Assembly: GCA_014284505.1 (NCBI GenBank)
Contig: JAAFYY010000001.1
Span: forward strand, 372,001 to 436,000
DNA length: 64,000 bases
Source: Streptacidiphilus sp. 4-A2
GTDB lineage: Bacteria; Actinomycetota; Actinomycetes; Streptomycetales; Streptomycetaceae
Direction: 5' to 3'
The translations under genes were made by a program, and so were the position numbers. Under the pieces are notes generated by a model. That model searched no databases. It saw nothing but the letters and a program-made list of their open reading frames with translations, and was not told the DNA's origin. Numbering within the stretch: the stretch's first letter is position 1; each line of letters begins with the position of its first letter. Positions 29,272 to 39,792 of this stretch are shown here, in pieces.

Positions 29272-30169
29272 ATGGACGTCGACACCCGGCTGCTGCGCTA
29301 CTTCCTGGCCGTGGCGGAGGCCGGGAACCTCACCCGCGCCGCCGAAGGACTGTTCGTGTCCCAGCCCGCGCTGACCAAGCAGGTCAAACAGCTGGAGACC
29401 CAGCTCGGCGTGCGGTTGTTCACCCGCTCCCGGAGGGCATGGCCCTCACCGCGCCGGGCCGGGCGCTGGCCCAGCGGGTGCCCGGCCTGCTGGCCGGCTG
29501 GGAGCAGGCGCTGCGGGAGACCCGGCGTACCGCCGACCGGGCGGCGCAGGTGCTGCGGGTCGGCTTCCTGGCCAGCGCCGCCAACGAGGCCACCCCGGAG
29601 ATCATCGCGGCATTCGGCCGCCGCCGGCCGGGATGGCGGGTCGACATGCGGCAGGCCGCCTGGTCCGACCCGACCGCGGGGCTCGCCACCGCGGACGTCG
29701 ACGTCGCCCTGCTCCGGCTCCCGTTCCCCGGCCAGGAGGCCCTCCGGGTCGAACTGCTGCTGACCGAGCCCCGTTGGGTCGCGCTCCCGAGCACCCACCC
29801 GCTGGCCGCCCGTGACCGGGTCCGGCTGGAGGAGCTGCGGGACGAGCCGTTCGTGGCAGCCCCGGCCGAATCGGGCCCCTGGCGGGACTACTGGCTCGCC
29901 GCCGACGAACGCGGGGCCACCCGGTCCGCATCGGCGCCGTCACCGTCCAGCCCGACGACTGGCTCAGCGCCATCGCCAACGGCTACGGCATCGCCCTCGC
30001 CCCCGAATCCGCCGCCCGCTTCTACGCCCGGCCCGGCATCACCTACCGTCCCGTCGACGGCGTCAGCCCCAGCCAGGTCGCCGTCGCCTGGCCACCCTCC
30101 GGCGACAGCGACCCCCTGGTCCAGGACTTCGTCCGCTGCTGCCTGGACCATCGACAGCCCGACCAGTGA
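29272..30169 (+). CDS. LysR-family regulator divergent from doxX, two frame breaks
   Basis: About 299 residues. The helix-turn-helix is intact: [40 protein letters not shown] and LFTRSRR. The frame then shifts near 29432 ([15 protein letters not shown] follows) and again near 29915, after which [20 protein letters not shown] and [14 protein letters not shown] complete the effector domain. The 208-base gap to doxX is the presumed shared control region. Effector unknown. Confidence 0.88.
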
Positions 30170-30220
30170 ATTGCGGCGGTTCCCCGCGCGCAGCCACCGG
30201 CCCGGGCGGTGATGGGCCGG

Positions 30221-30894
30221 TCAGCTGTGCTCAGCGAAGTCCACCGGCGGCAGGTCGCTCAGTTCCTTCTTGGTCAGTTCGACGCTGATGCCGCCGGCGA
30301 CATAGGTGACCGCGCGGATCGGGATGCCGACCACCTTCTTGCCCCACAGATGCCCCTCTTCGAGCAGCACATGAGTCACCCCGTGGTCACGCGGATCCAC
30401 CACCAGCCCCTTCACCTGTCCGACGCCGCCGTCCCTGGCATCGACCTGCTCCCCGCGCCGGACCTGGACCTCGCCCCTGGGGACGCGGTCGTAGCTGATG
30501 CTTCGCGGCTCGGTGCCGAGCGTGGTACTGACGAGACCGGGCGCGCCCATCTCCGTCATCCCCACGCCCAGACCGTAGTAGGGCCACATGATCATCTGAT
30601 CTGACTGGTAGCCCAGCCGCTCGCCCTCGCCGGGGAGGAAGCGGGTCTCCTCCGCCGCTTCGAGCGCCTCGAAGTCGCTCGCGCTACAGCGCAGGCCGAT
30701 GTCCTGCCCCTCACCCGTGGCGTCGACCAGCACGATCGGCACCAACCGCCCCCGCCCGGGCCACGCGTGGGTTCGACCACCAGGTGGGTGAGTTGCCCCG
30801 CCACCGGATCGATCACCACCCGGCCCAAGCGCCCGCACACGCCCTCCCGGCAGTGGACCTCGGCACCTATGGCGTACTGCGTCATCTCACCCAT
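30221..30894 (-). CDS. PRC-barrel domain protein, one frame break
   Basis: About 224 residues from ATG 30894 (MGEMTQYAIGAEVHCREGVC). The first barrel reads GRLGRVVIDPVAGQLTHLVVEP, the second, near the C-terminus, VGQVKGLVVDPRDHGVTHVLLEEGHLWGKK. This is a duplicated PRC-barrel, a small beta-barrel found in photosynthetic reaction-centre H chains and RNA-processing proteins. Between them is a Tyr/Met-rich linker (QMIMWPYYGLGVGM). The frame changes near 30768. Such proteins are common in actinomycetes, often stress-linked. The gene is convergent with the LysR gene. Confidence 0.8.
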
Positions 30895-31028
30895 GGACAC
30901 TCCCAGCTCGGACTCCGGCGCCCCCGCCCAACGGGGACGGACAAAGAGCCCCTGCCCACTTCCGCCGACCTGACTCACCCCGGAAGCCCGAAGCCGCCAG
31001 ACAGTGGCCGGCCCACGGTCACAGCCCC

Positions 31029-31933
31029 TCAGCGACCCGGCAGGGAGGAGGCGGCAGGCTCGGGTGCGGTGGTTGTGCTGTGGTGGAATTCGGTGGCGGT
31101 GATGGTGGCGGGGGTTTCGAGTTCGGCGGCGATCGCAGTGATCGCCGCGTTGCTGACGACGAGGTCGGGTTGGCCGTCGGTGGTGAAGTACGGGGCGATG
31201 AACCGCTCGTAGTGGGCCCGGGTCTCGTCTGCGGTGTGCCGGCCGAGGAAGGTCCGCAGGTGCCGCAGCGTGGTGTCGGGGTCACCGTGGATCACCTGGA
31301 GCGCGCGCCGGTGGGCTCGTACGACGGCTTGGACCGCCGGCCGTCCGGGTCGATGCAGGTGGGGTCGACGGCCACGCCTACGTGGGGACCTGGACGTGGT
31401 CGCCGACCCAGGCCAGCACCTGCCAGCCGTGCTCCGCGGCGACCGCCTCCGGCGCCATGGTGCTGCCGACCACGGCGGCGTCGATACTGCCGTCGCGGAG
31501 TCGGCGCAGGTCCATGCCGTAGTCGCCGGGCGAGCGGACGACGGTGTGGATGTCGCGGTCCGGGTCGAGGCCCGCTCCGCGCAGCACGATCCGGGTGAAC
31601 ACTCCCGGTGCGGTGTGCGGGCGTGCACCGCGAGCCGCCGGCCGGCCAGATCGGCGAGGGAGCTGAGGCCGGGGCGGGCGAGGAACCAGAACAGCGGGCG
31701 GTGGGTGTTGGTGTTGAGTGCCACCCAGGGGATGCCGTCGGTGAGCCGGGACACCAGCGCCCGGCCGAGCCCGATGGTGGCCCCGCGCCGCAGCCGCTCG
31801 TCGTCCCAGGCGCAGCCGTCGCGCAGCACGACCCGGACGCCCTCGTCGGCGTAGAAGTCCTCCTGGTCGGCGATGTAGGCGACGAGTTCCTCGTGCAGGC
31901 CCGTCCGACATAGGCAAGATCGATCGTGTGCAT
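31029..31933 (-). CDS. ABC-type substrate-binding protein (NMT1/SsuA-like), frame breaks
   Basis: About 301 residues from ATG 31933, preceded by GAGGAAAG. Joined frames start MHTIDLAYVGRTGLHEELVAYIADQ and continue FYADEGVRVVLRDG, VALNTNTHRPLFWFLARPGLSSLADLAGRRLAVH, GVFTRIVLRGAGLDPDRDIHTVV, LRDGSIDAAVVGSTMAPEAVAAE and VRAHRRALQVIHGDPDTTL. This matches type 2 binding folds of nitrate, sulfonate or thiamine-precursor uptake. No signal peptide is seen and no permease or ATPase is adjacent, so it may be an enzyme-like or orphan member. Breaks near 31905, 31620 and 31380. Confidence 0.72.
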
Positions 31934-31940
31934 GGCTTTC

Positions 31941-31964
31941 CTCCTCGGCTCCTCGGCTCCTCGA
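31941..31964. repeat. Three copies of an 8-base repeat at the ribosome-binding region
   Basis: CTCCTCGG occurs at 31941-31948 and 31949-31956 with a third near-copy CTCCTCGA at 31957-31964. On the minus strand this makes repeated GAGGAG stretches immediately before the substrate-binding-protein start, so slippage here could change ribosome binding. Confidence 0.6.
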
Positions 31965-31993
31965 CGGGGTGACCCGTCGTGCGCCGGCAGCGG

Positions 31994-32743
31994 TCAGTAC
32001 ATGGCCATCCCGCCGTTGACCGCGGCTGTGGTTCCGGTCATGAAGGCGTTGTCCTCATCGGGTAGAAGGCGACCGTCCGGGCGACGTCGGCCGGGCGGGC
32101 CAGGCGGCCCATGGGGGTGGCCACCTGCCGCTGGGCGAGTTCCTCGTCGAGCACGTCGGCCGCCATCCGGGTGTCCGCCACCGGGCCGGGCTCGACCACG
32201 TTGACGGTGATGCCGTGCGGGCCCAGTTCCTGGGCGAGATACCGGGCGAACTGGGTCAGCGCGGCCTTGGCCGTGCCCAGCGCGATCATGCCCTCCCGGG
32301 GCCGGCGGCTGAGGCCGGTACCCAGATAGATGATGCGTCCCTGGCCGTGTTCCATCATGGCGGGCAGTACCGCCTTGGTGACCGTGAACGCCGCCCGCAG
32401 CTCGTCGTCGAGCTTGCCGCCGAGCTCCTCCCAGGTCATCTCCTGGAACGGCTTGACCGCATACGGCGTGAGCGCGTTGTGGACCAGCACGTCCACGCCG
32501 CCCCAGGCCCCGCGGACCTGCTCGATCAGGTCCTGGACGGCCGCCGGTTCGCGCACGTCGGCCTGGACGGCCATGGCCTGGCCGCCGGCGGCCTCGATGC
32601 GGCCACGACCTGCTCGGCCGTGGTGGCGCTGCGCAGGTAGTTGACCACCACCCGCATTCCCGCGGCCAGCAGGCGGGCGGTGGCCGCACCGATCCCGCTG
32701 CTGGAGCCCGTCACCAGAGCCACCCTGTTCCTCGCCCGCTCAT
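31994..32743 (-). CDS. SDR-family oxidoreductase, frame breaks
   Basis: About 249 residues. ATG 32743 overlaps the stop of the upstream TetR gene (ATGA at 32740-32743). The NAD(P) motif is VALVTGSSSGIGAATARLLA, the mid-region is VQADVREPAAVQDLIEQVRGAWGGVDVLVHNA, and the active-site region lacks the usual YxxxK but has IIYLGTGLSRRPREGMIALGTAKAAL, in which Met/Ile replaces Tyr before GTAK. The C-terminus is DNAFMTGTTAAVNGGMAMY. Breaks near 32730, 32597 and 32050. The lost Tyr may make it atypical. Operon with the TetR regulator. Confidence 0.8.
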
Positions 32744-33420
32744 AGCACCGCCCCCTGTTCGTCGTCGCGGGCCGTCGAGCCGCCCGCCCGGAGTTGTCCG
32801 TCGTCGCCGGGGTGCGCGTGCGGATCGCGCCGTACAGCACCGTGTCGACGGTCGCGCGCAGCAGATCGGCCGCGCTGTGGTCGAGTTCGTGCGGCAGCCG
32901 CGAGTTGAGCAGCCGCTCCAGCGCACCGCGGGTGATCTCGGCGAGCAGTTCGGGCGGTACTCGCAGCAGTTCCTGCCGCTGCCCCTCCCGGAAGAGCTCC
33001 CCGAGCCGCCGGTAGACCGCCGCGTCCACCCGCTGCTCCACATACAGCCGCAGGGTCGCGTCGCCGCCCCGGCCCGCGAGCTGAGCCGCGCCGATCCGCC
33101 CGAGCTCGGTGCCCGCCGCGATCAGGAACCGCTGGACCCGCACATCGAACGGCTGCCCACCGCGTCCTCGGTGGCCGCCGCCAGGGTGCGCTCCACCGCC
33201 GTGAACTGCCGGTCCAGCACCGCGGTGAGCAGGCTGCGCTTGTCCGGGAAATGCCGGTAGATGGTCTTCTTGCTCATCCCGAGCTCGCGGGAGATCGTCC
33301 ATGCTCACCCGCTCGAAGCCCGGTGCGAGAAAGGCGGCAGGCCGCCGCCACAATCACGTCGGCGCGCTCGGCGCCGTCCGTGGAAACTCTGGGAACTTGC
33401 TCCGTTTCCATAGTTTCCAT
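32740..33420 (-). CDS. TetR-family regulator, frame breaks
   Basis: About 226 residues from ATG 33420 (AAGGGGG upstream; a second in-frame-looking ATG at 33411). The helix-turn-helix is split by breaks but readable: ADVIVAAACRLFLAPGFERVSMDDL, then ELGMSKKTIYRHFPDKRSLLTAVL. The ligand domain includes VQRFLIAAGTELGRIGAAQLAGRGGDATL and VYRRLGELFREGQRQELL. Near the end the frame shifts and finishes GSTARDDEQGAVL with a TGA overlapping the SDR start, so the SDR is the likely target along with itself. Confidence 0.82.
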
Positions 33421-33532
33421 GGTTGCCCCCTTCGCCTAGGGCGTCAAGACCCGCGACGGGACACCCTGGGCCGGGGCAGGGCCGGTCGTCCCGCGGGTGA
33501 TGCGACATCCGTGCCGTCGGTACACTTCGACC

Positions 33533-34098
33533 ATGCCGAGATGGGAGCCCGACGCACGTAAACGCCTGGTGACAGCCGCGCTGCGGCTGTTCTCGAGCAG
33601 GGCTACGACAACACCACCGTCGCGGAGATCGCCGACAGCGCGGGTCTGACCAGGAGCACATTCTTCCGCCACTTCCCGACAAACGCGAGGTGCTCGCGGC
33701 CGGGCAGGAGACCCTGGCGCGCTGTTCACCTCGGGCATCGCCGCCGCGCCCGAGGACGCCACACCGCTCGACGCCGTCGAGCAGGGTCTTCAGGCGGCCG
33801 CCGCGGCGATGACCCCGTTCAACCGCGAGCTCGGGCCACGCCTGCGAGCGGTGGTGACCAGCGCCGAGCTCCAGGAGCGCGACCAACTGAAGCATGTCGG
33901 ACTCTCCGCCTCGATGGCCGACGCGCTCCGGGCCCGCGGGGTCCCGCACCCGGTGGCCGCTCTCGCGGCCGCCGTCGGAATGCTCGCCTTCGGCGAGGGC
34001 TACTCGGAGTGGGTCCGCGAGGAGAACCAGGAAGACCTGGCGGAACTCCTGCGCGCGCGATGTCGCGGCTCCGGCGCGCGGCCGCCGAACTCGGCTGA
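33533..34098 (+). CDS. Second TetR-family regulator, frame breaks
   Basis: About 188 residues. ATG 33533 begins MPRWEPDARKRLVTAALRLF; one base is missing in the next run and the domain continues EQGYDNTTVAEIADSAGLTRSTFFRHFPDKREVLAAG, a complete TetR DNA-binding domain. The ligand domain has LDAVEQGLQAAAAAMTPFNRELGPRLRAVVTSA and HPVAALAAAVGMLAFGEGYSEWV and ends RRAAAELG. Its start lies 112 bases from the start of the other TetR gene, so two regulators share one divergent region. Breaks near 33592, 33680, 33720 and 34065. Confidence 0.82.
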
Positions 34099-34128
34099 GG
34101 CACAACCCGCCGGCTGCCCACCCCGTCC

Positions 34129-34335
34129 TTGTGCTTGCGGCATGGCCGTCCGCCCAACACGCCGGGCCGGCACGGCTCCATGTTCGCCGTGGACGACATC
34201 GACGGCACCGTCACCCGTCTGCGCCCCCATGGCGCCGAACTCCTCGGCGAGGTGGCGCAGTGCGAGAACGTCCACCGGCTCCGCCACCTCCGCGCCGGCA
34301 GGCATCATCGTTGCCTGGCCGAACAGATCGGCTGA
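34129..34335 (+). pseudogene. Glyoxalase/bleomycin-resistance (VOC) C-terminal fragment
   Basis: The fragment reads NTPGRHGSMFAVDDIDGTVT and RLRPHGAELLGEVAQ; after a frame change RGPAGIIVALAEQIG can be restored, ending in TGA at 34333-34335. MFAVDDIDxTVxRLRxHGAEL is the second beta-alpha-beta unit of VOC-fold proteins. The first VOC half and a start codon are missing between the TetR stop and this point. Confidence 0.6.
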
Positions 34336-34429
34336 CCGAGGGCTGCCGCCCGGGGCGGCGGGTCGGCCGGGCGTACCGCGGGCGGCGGGCCGACCGGTCC
34401 TGTCGGTGTGTCAGAACTAGACTGCCCCC

Positions 34430-35358
34430 ATGGAATTTCGAACGCTCGGCAACAGCGGTCTCCTCGTCTCGCGGTCGGACTCGGCTGCAACAACTTCGCG
34501 GGCGGTCGACGCCGCACAGACGCTGGCCGTGGTCGACGCGGCACTTGACGCCGGGGTGACGCTCTTCGACACCGCCGACAGTTACGGCGGCGGGGGCGGC
34601 TCCGAGACGCTGCTCGGCCAGGCGCTGAAGGGGCGGCGCGACAAGGTCGTGCTGGCCACCAAGTTCGGCCATCAGCGGGCGGACCTGGGGTACGGGCCGC
34701 GGCCGGGGCGAAGGGCGGACGGGCCTACATCCGGCGCGCGGTCGAGGAGTCGCTGCGACGCCTCCAGACCCATTACCTCGACCTCTACCAGTTGCACACC
34801 CCCGACCCGGGCACCCCGATCGCCGAGACCCTCGCCGCGCTCAGAGCTGGTACGCGAAGGCAAGGTGCGCTACATCGGGCACTCCAACTTCACCGGCTGG
34901 CAGATCGCCGAGGCCGCGCACGTCGCCCGGGAGACCGGGCCGTTCCCTTTGTCTCGGCCCAGAACGAGTGGTCGCTGCTGGAACGCGATGCGGAGCGGGA
35001 GGTGGTGCCGCGGCGCGGCACTACGGCCTCGGCGTGCTGCCGTACTTCCCGCTCGCCAACGGCCTGCTGACCGGGAAGGTGCGCCGGGCCACCGGCGTGC
35101 CCGCGGGTTCGCGGCTGGCGTCCCGGCGGGTGACCGAGGCCGGCTGGACACCGTGGAACGCCTGGCCGCCTGGGCGAGCAGCACGGCCGGAGCATCCTGG
35201 AGATCGGTGTGGGCGCTCGCCGCCCAGCCCGGTGCGGCTCGGTCATCGCCGGGCAACCAGCGGGAGCAGGTGGCGCCAACGCCGCGCCGGGCAGTGGGCC
35301 CTCCGCGACGAACTGGCCGAGATCGACGCGCTCCTCAAGGCACAGCCGACGCGGCTAG
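34430..35358 (+). CDS. Aldo/keto reductase, heavily frame-broken
   Basis: About 310 residues spread over all three frames. ATG 34430 gives [14 protein letters not shown], then LGCNNFA can be restored, followed by [23 protein letters not shown] (catalytic Asp and Tyr), [22 protein letters not shown] (catalytic Lys), [27 protein letters not shown] (catalytic His), [23 protein letters not shown] and [13 protein letters not shown]. It would reduce carbonyls with NADPH. At least eight breaks are needed, more than any neighbour, so a real pseudogene cannot be excluded. The end is approximate. Confidence 0.65.
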
Positions 35359-36735
35359 CAGCGGCGTCAGCCGGAGGCGTCGGCGGCGGTGATCCGGTCT
35401 GGCCGGCACCGGAACGGGAGCGGGGGAGGGGGCGTCCGCGTCCGGTCGCACCGGTTGCCAGCACGCCAGCTGGAACGGTTCTTACGCCGAGCCGATCCAT
35501 CAGCAGGCGCAGGATGTTTGTCACCGTCTCGGGCTGACGCCGAGCCGGTTGGCCGCGCTGGTGTCCGTGGGCCGGCCAGCAGCAGCGCCAGCGGCGCTGG
35601 CGCTCGTCGAGGAGAGGTAGATGCAGGGGGCGGTGTCCGTCGGCTCCCCTGGGCGGGAGTCCGGCCGCGGGTTCGCCGGTGCGTTCACAGGCACTGTTTC
35701 CTCATTTCGGCCACAGGTCGGGCAGCACCGTGCAGTCCACGACGGCAAGCGCGTCGGCCGCGTGGCCGCGCACCCACTGGCTCCGGCCGGGCGGAACACC
35801 GACGGCCGGGCCCAGTGCCACGTCCTTCGGCATGCAGCCACACCCCGTCGAGGCCGAGCCCGGACAGGCGGCGGCGCCTGCGGCCGACCGCTTCGTCGGG
35901 GTTCAGGGGTTCGGGCGCCGCAGTGCCGGGCAGTTCGCCCCGGGCGGCCCCGGATGTGACGGGAGCGCCGGCGGCCCGGGCCGCTGCCGGGTTCCGGGCT
36001 CCCACCGGTGACCGGCGACCCGCCGGTCCCTGTCCTGCTCGCGACCCCGGGACGCCCAAGGCGCCGCGTGGGAAGGAAATACGCCCGCCGGACGGCCTCG
36101 GCCGGATCGCAGGACCGAGGCCGACGGGATGTCATCCATCAGCCGAGAGGGGCGGCTTCGCCCCCGGCCGGGTTCAGGAGCCGGTGCTGTTCCAGGGAGT
36201 CTGACCCGACGCGACGGTGCTGCGGGCGGTGGTGCGACCGGGAGTCTCGTGGCTCTGGGCGACATGCACGCCGAGTCCGGTGACCAGTATGACCGCAAGC
36301 AGCGATCCCCGCCCGTGGTCCGGTGGTGCGGGAGGAGCGCCGGGCGGTTCGGCCTGTGGTGGGCTGCTGCTTCGACATCGTTCTGTCCCTCTCGGTCGTA
36401 CAGGTTGCTGGAGCCATGGTGGCAAGGACTGCTCAACGACAGATCATCGCTCGATCCGCGCCGATGTACGCCCGATACACGTCAGGTCGCGACCGGAATC
36501 AACGCCGGGGCTCCGGCGCTCCGGGCTCGCAGTCCCGGGCGGCCGGCCGGATCCCTCGCCGCGTCGCCCCTGGCCGCTGAGGCGGGCCCCCGGAATGCCC
36601 GAATATCCGACCCTCCGTCAATTTCCTTTGACGGCAGCAAAGATGGAAGAGGAGAGCCTGGATTATGAATCGTGATACCATAATTGGGCTGAGGCGGGGA
36701 TTACGGAAGAGCAACTCCCCGGGTAAGGATGAACT
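35359..36735. other. 1.4 kb without an assignable gene; promoter region of the SARP regulator
   Basis: No known family was recognised here. On the minus strand an open stretch at 35702-35833 encodes MPKDVALGPAVGV... ending VVDCTVLPDLWPK and has coding-like codons, but no homologous family comes to mind. Another minus-strand segment, 36174-36378, is listed separately. The last 130 bases are AT-richer than the rest. They hold the inverted repeat CCGTCAA (36615-36621)/TTGACGG (36628-36634) upstream of the SARP gene, a possible operator or promoter. Confidence 0.4.
36174..36378 (-). CDS. Possible small membrane/exported peptide divergent from the SARP gene
   Basis: ATG 36378 opens MSKQQPTTGRTARRSSRTTG, a basic leader; after one frame change near 36315 the peptide continues GSLLAVILVTGLGVHVAQSHETPG, a single hydrophobic helix, and ends TPWNSTGS at TGA 36174. 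This basic-helix-polar layout (about 67 residues) is that of a small exported or anchored peptide. It lies about 360 bases from, and divergent to, the SARP start. Evidence is composition only, and one frame break must be assumed. Confidence 0.3.
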
Positions 36736-39700
36736 GTGGCAAACCTCCAGGTGTCCCTCCTCGGCCGCCTTCAGGTCCGTCGCGGTGAAACGCCACTGAA
36801 CCTCGGCAGCCCCCAGCAACAGGCCATGTTCGTGGTGCTGCTCATGCGGGCAGGCCAGGCCGCGACCGCCGCAGATCTGGTCGAGGCACTGTGGGGCGCC
36901 GACGAACCCCCCTCCGCGATGACCGCCCTGCGCACCTATGCCTGGCGGCTCCGGAAGGTCCTTGAGCAGGACAGCAGGAATCCCAGCACATTGGTTTCGC
37001 TCGGCGACGGCTACCGGCTGGTACTCGACAACAAGGACGTGGACTTCCTACATGCCGAGGAGTTGGCGAACCGGGCCGAACGCGCCCGGGAGGCGGACGA
37101 CCTCGACGGCGCCTACGAGCTGCTCGAGTCGGCTCTGACGCTGTGGCAGGGCGAGCCACTGGCCGCGATCCCCGGCCCGTTCGCTGCCCGCCAGCGGGAC
37201 CGGCTCACCGAAACCCGTCTGTCGCTCCAGGAGAAGCGCATTCAGACCGGCCTCGCCCTCGGGTACGGCGGCCGGTTCATCTCCGAACTCCAGGGCCTGA
37301 TCGACCAGTACCCCCTGCGTGAGCGGCTGCACGCACTGCTGATGCAGGCACAGCACCAGTCGGGACGACGGGCCGATGCCCTGGCCGCCTTTCGGCACGT
37401 ACGGCAGCTGCTGGTCGACGAGCTGGGCGTCGAGCCGGGCCCGGAGCTCACCTCGCTGCACCAGCGGCTCCTCGCCGGCGACACCGGACTGGTGGACCCG
37501 CCGGAGGCCGCGGAGCCGCCGCAGACACCAACCCCGGTACCACCACCACTGCCCGTGACCGACGCCGCCGCTCCCGGGGCCGGCCGCCCCGGGTTCCAGC
37601 CGCCGGCGCAACTGCCGCCCCAGCCGGCCGACTTCACCGGGCGATCGCATCTCGCGGTCACCCTGTGCTCGGCGATGAACACGCCCGACCGGGGGGCCCT
37701 GCCGGTCGTGGTGCTGGTCGGCATGGGCGGCGTCGGCAAATCCGCCCTCGCCCTGCATGTCGCCCACCGGATCCGGGACGCCTACCCGGACGGCCAGTTG
37801 TACGCACATCTGCGGGGCGGTGACGGCGAACCCCTGCGACCGGAGGGCGTCCTGACGGGCTTCCTCTCCGCGCTCGGCCACAAACCCGACGAGATCCCGA
37901 AGGGCCTCGAAGCACTGACCGCCCTGTTCCGGACCACAGTGGACCGCCACCGCATCCTGGTCGTCCTGGACGACGCCAAGGACGCCGAGCAAGTACGGCC
38001 GCTTTTACCGGGAGCGGCCAACTGCGGAGTACTGGTCACCAGCCGCTCCCGGCTGAACGGCCTGTCGGCCGGGATGCAGGCGGAGGTGCACGCCTTCCTG
38101 CCCGCAGAGGCCCTGGAACTGCTGTCCCGCACCATCGGCGCCGAGCGGGTCGAGCGGGAGCCGGCCGCGGCCCTGGAACTCATGGGGTGCTGCGCCTACC
38201 TTCCGCTTGCGGTCAGGATCGTCGCCGCACGGCTCGCCGCGCGTCCGCAGTGGACCGTCCAGTCGCTGGCCAGGCGGCTGGCCGACGAGCGGACCAGGGT
38301 CAGCCAGCTGCGGGCCGGGGATATGACGATCTCCGCGGCATTTGACGTCAGCTACCGACAGTTGACGGATCATCAGTCAGCTGCGCTGCGGCGGACGGCG
38401 AGCATCGACAGCCCCGATCTGTCGCTGGCCTGCGCCGCGGCTCTGCTGGGTACCGACGAACCGGACGCGGAGGATCTGCTGGAGTCGCTGGTGGACGCCG
38501 CGATGCTGGAATCCCCCTCGGCCGGCAAGTACCGCTTCCACAGCCTGCTGCGGGGGTTCGCCCGGGACAAGGCCTCGTCGCAGGAGCAGTCCGCTGCTCT
38601 CTCGCGCCTGCTGGACTACCTGTTCGCCTCCTCCATGGCCGCTTTCGCGCAGTTCGTCTCCGGCGACCCCATCGAGGACGCGCTCAGCCCCGCGCAGGTC
38701 CAGGGAGCCCGCCTCACCACCGCGGCCGAGGCCCGCGCCTGGGCCGCGGCGGAGGGCGACTGCGCACTCGCCCTGGCGGGCCAGATCGCCCGGACCGTGG
38801 TGTCCGAGCCGGCCCCGGGAGCGGTGAGGACGGGCCCCGGCGGCGGCTGCGCATCTGCGTCGACCTGCTGATCGCCCTCAGCGCCTTCTGGGCCGATACC
38901 CACAGCAGCGCGTGGGTCGGCGTGGTCGAGTCACTGTCGGCCGCCGCCGAGCACTGCCAGGACCCGCTGGCCCAGGGGCGGACACATTTCCTCGCCGGGA
39001 ACATCGCGCTGGCGATGAGTCAGCTCAGCCGGGCCGAGGAGCAGACCGGGCTCGCGGTGCAACTGGCCCGCAGGACCGACGACATCGTCATCCTGCGGCA
39101 GGCACTGAACGACCTCGGCCTCACCAAGCAGTTGCGGGGGAAGTTCCAGGACGCCATCGCGCTCTACAACGAGGCGATCACCCTGGCCCGCCGACTCGGG
39201 CACACCACCGGCGAGTTGGCCACCACGGTGAACACCGCCCTGCTGCACATCTACGCCGGCGAGCCTCGCGTTGCCGTCCGCATCTGCGAGGAGGTGCTGT
39301 CCGGCGGGGCCTGTCAGTCCGACGAGGGGCTCGCCTACACGTACTACGTCCTCGGCATGGCGAACCACACGCTCGGGGACCACCGGCAGGCCGTGGCGTG
39401 GTTCGAGCGATGTCTGTCGCTGTGTGTGGCCACACGGCAGCACAGTCGCGAGGCCTACACCCGGTTCCGGCTCGCGGACTCCCTGCGGGAGCTGCGCGTG
39501 CTCGACCGGGCCCGGGCGGAGGCCGCCCGGGCGGCCGAGTTGTGCGAGGAGGCCGCGGACCACCGCAACCACGGACTGGCACTCATGGTGCTGGGCAACA
39601 CCCTGCTGGATCTCGGGGAGGCGCGGAGCGCCTGCGAGAGTCTGACCAAAGCCCACGCCCTCTTTCTCCGGCTGGACCTCCCCGAGGCCGAGCGGACCGC

Positions 39701-39776
39701 CCAACTGCTCGCCGCCGCAGGCCACCCGCCCGTCCCGGCACCGAGGGCCGCAACGGGCGGGACGGCCGACGCCTAG
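36736..39776 (+). CDS. AfsR/SARP-family regulator with BTAD, NB-ARC and TPR domains, one frame break
   Basis: About 1013 residues. GTG 36736 follows AAGGA. Residues 1-95 form the OmpR-like DNA-binding domain (MANLQVSLLGRLQVRRGETP, LNLGSPQQQAMFVVLL, TALRTYAWRLRKVLEQD). Residues 95-250 are the bacterial transcriptional activator domain (ALTLWQGEPLAAIPGPFA, LREELHALLMQAQHQ-like segment, QLLVDELGVEPGPEL). Residues about 300-620 are NB-ARC, with Walker A GMGGVGKSALALHVA near 329 and VLDDAKDAEQVRPLLPG. The last 300 residues are TPR helices (FQDAIALYNEAITLARRLGH, RQAVAWFERCLSLC). The frame shifts near 38845. AfsR-type regulators integrate kinase or ligand signals and switch on secondary metabolism. 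Confidence 0.92.
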
Positions 39777-39792
39777 CGCGGCGACACAGCGG

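Noticed and set aside
35440..35610. Possible gene fragment after the aldo/keto reductase (SWNGSYAEPIHQQAQ...)
   Set aside because: The segment has protein-like composition but no start, no recognised family and unclear boundaries, so it is not annotated as a gene.
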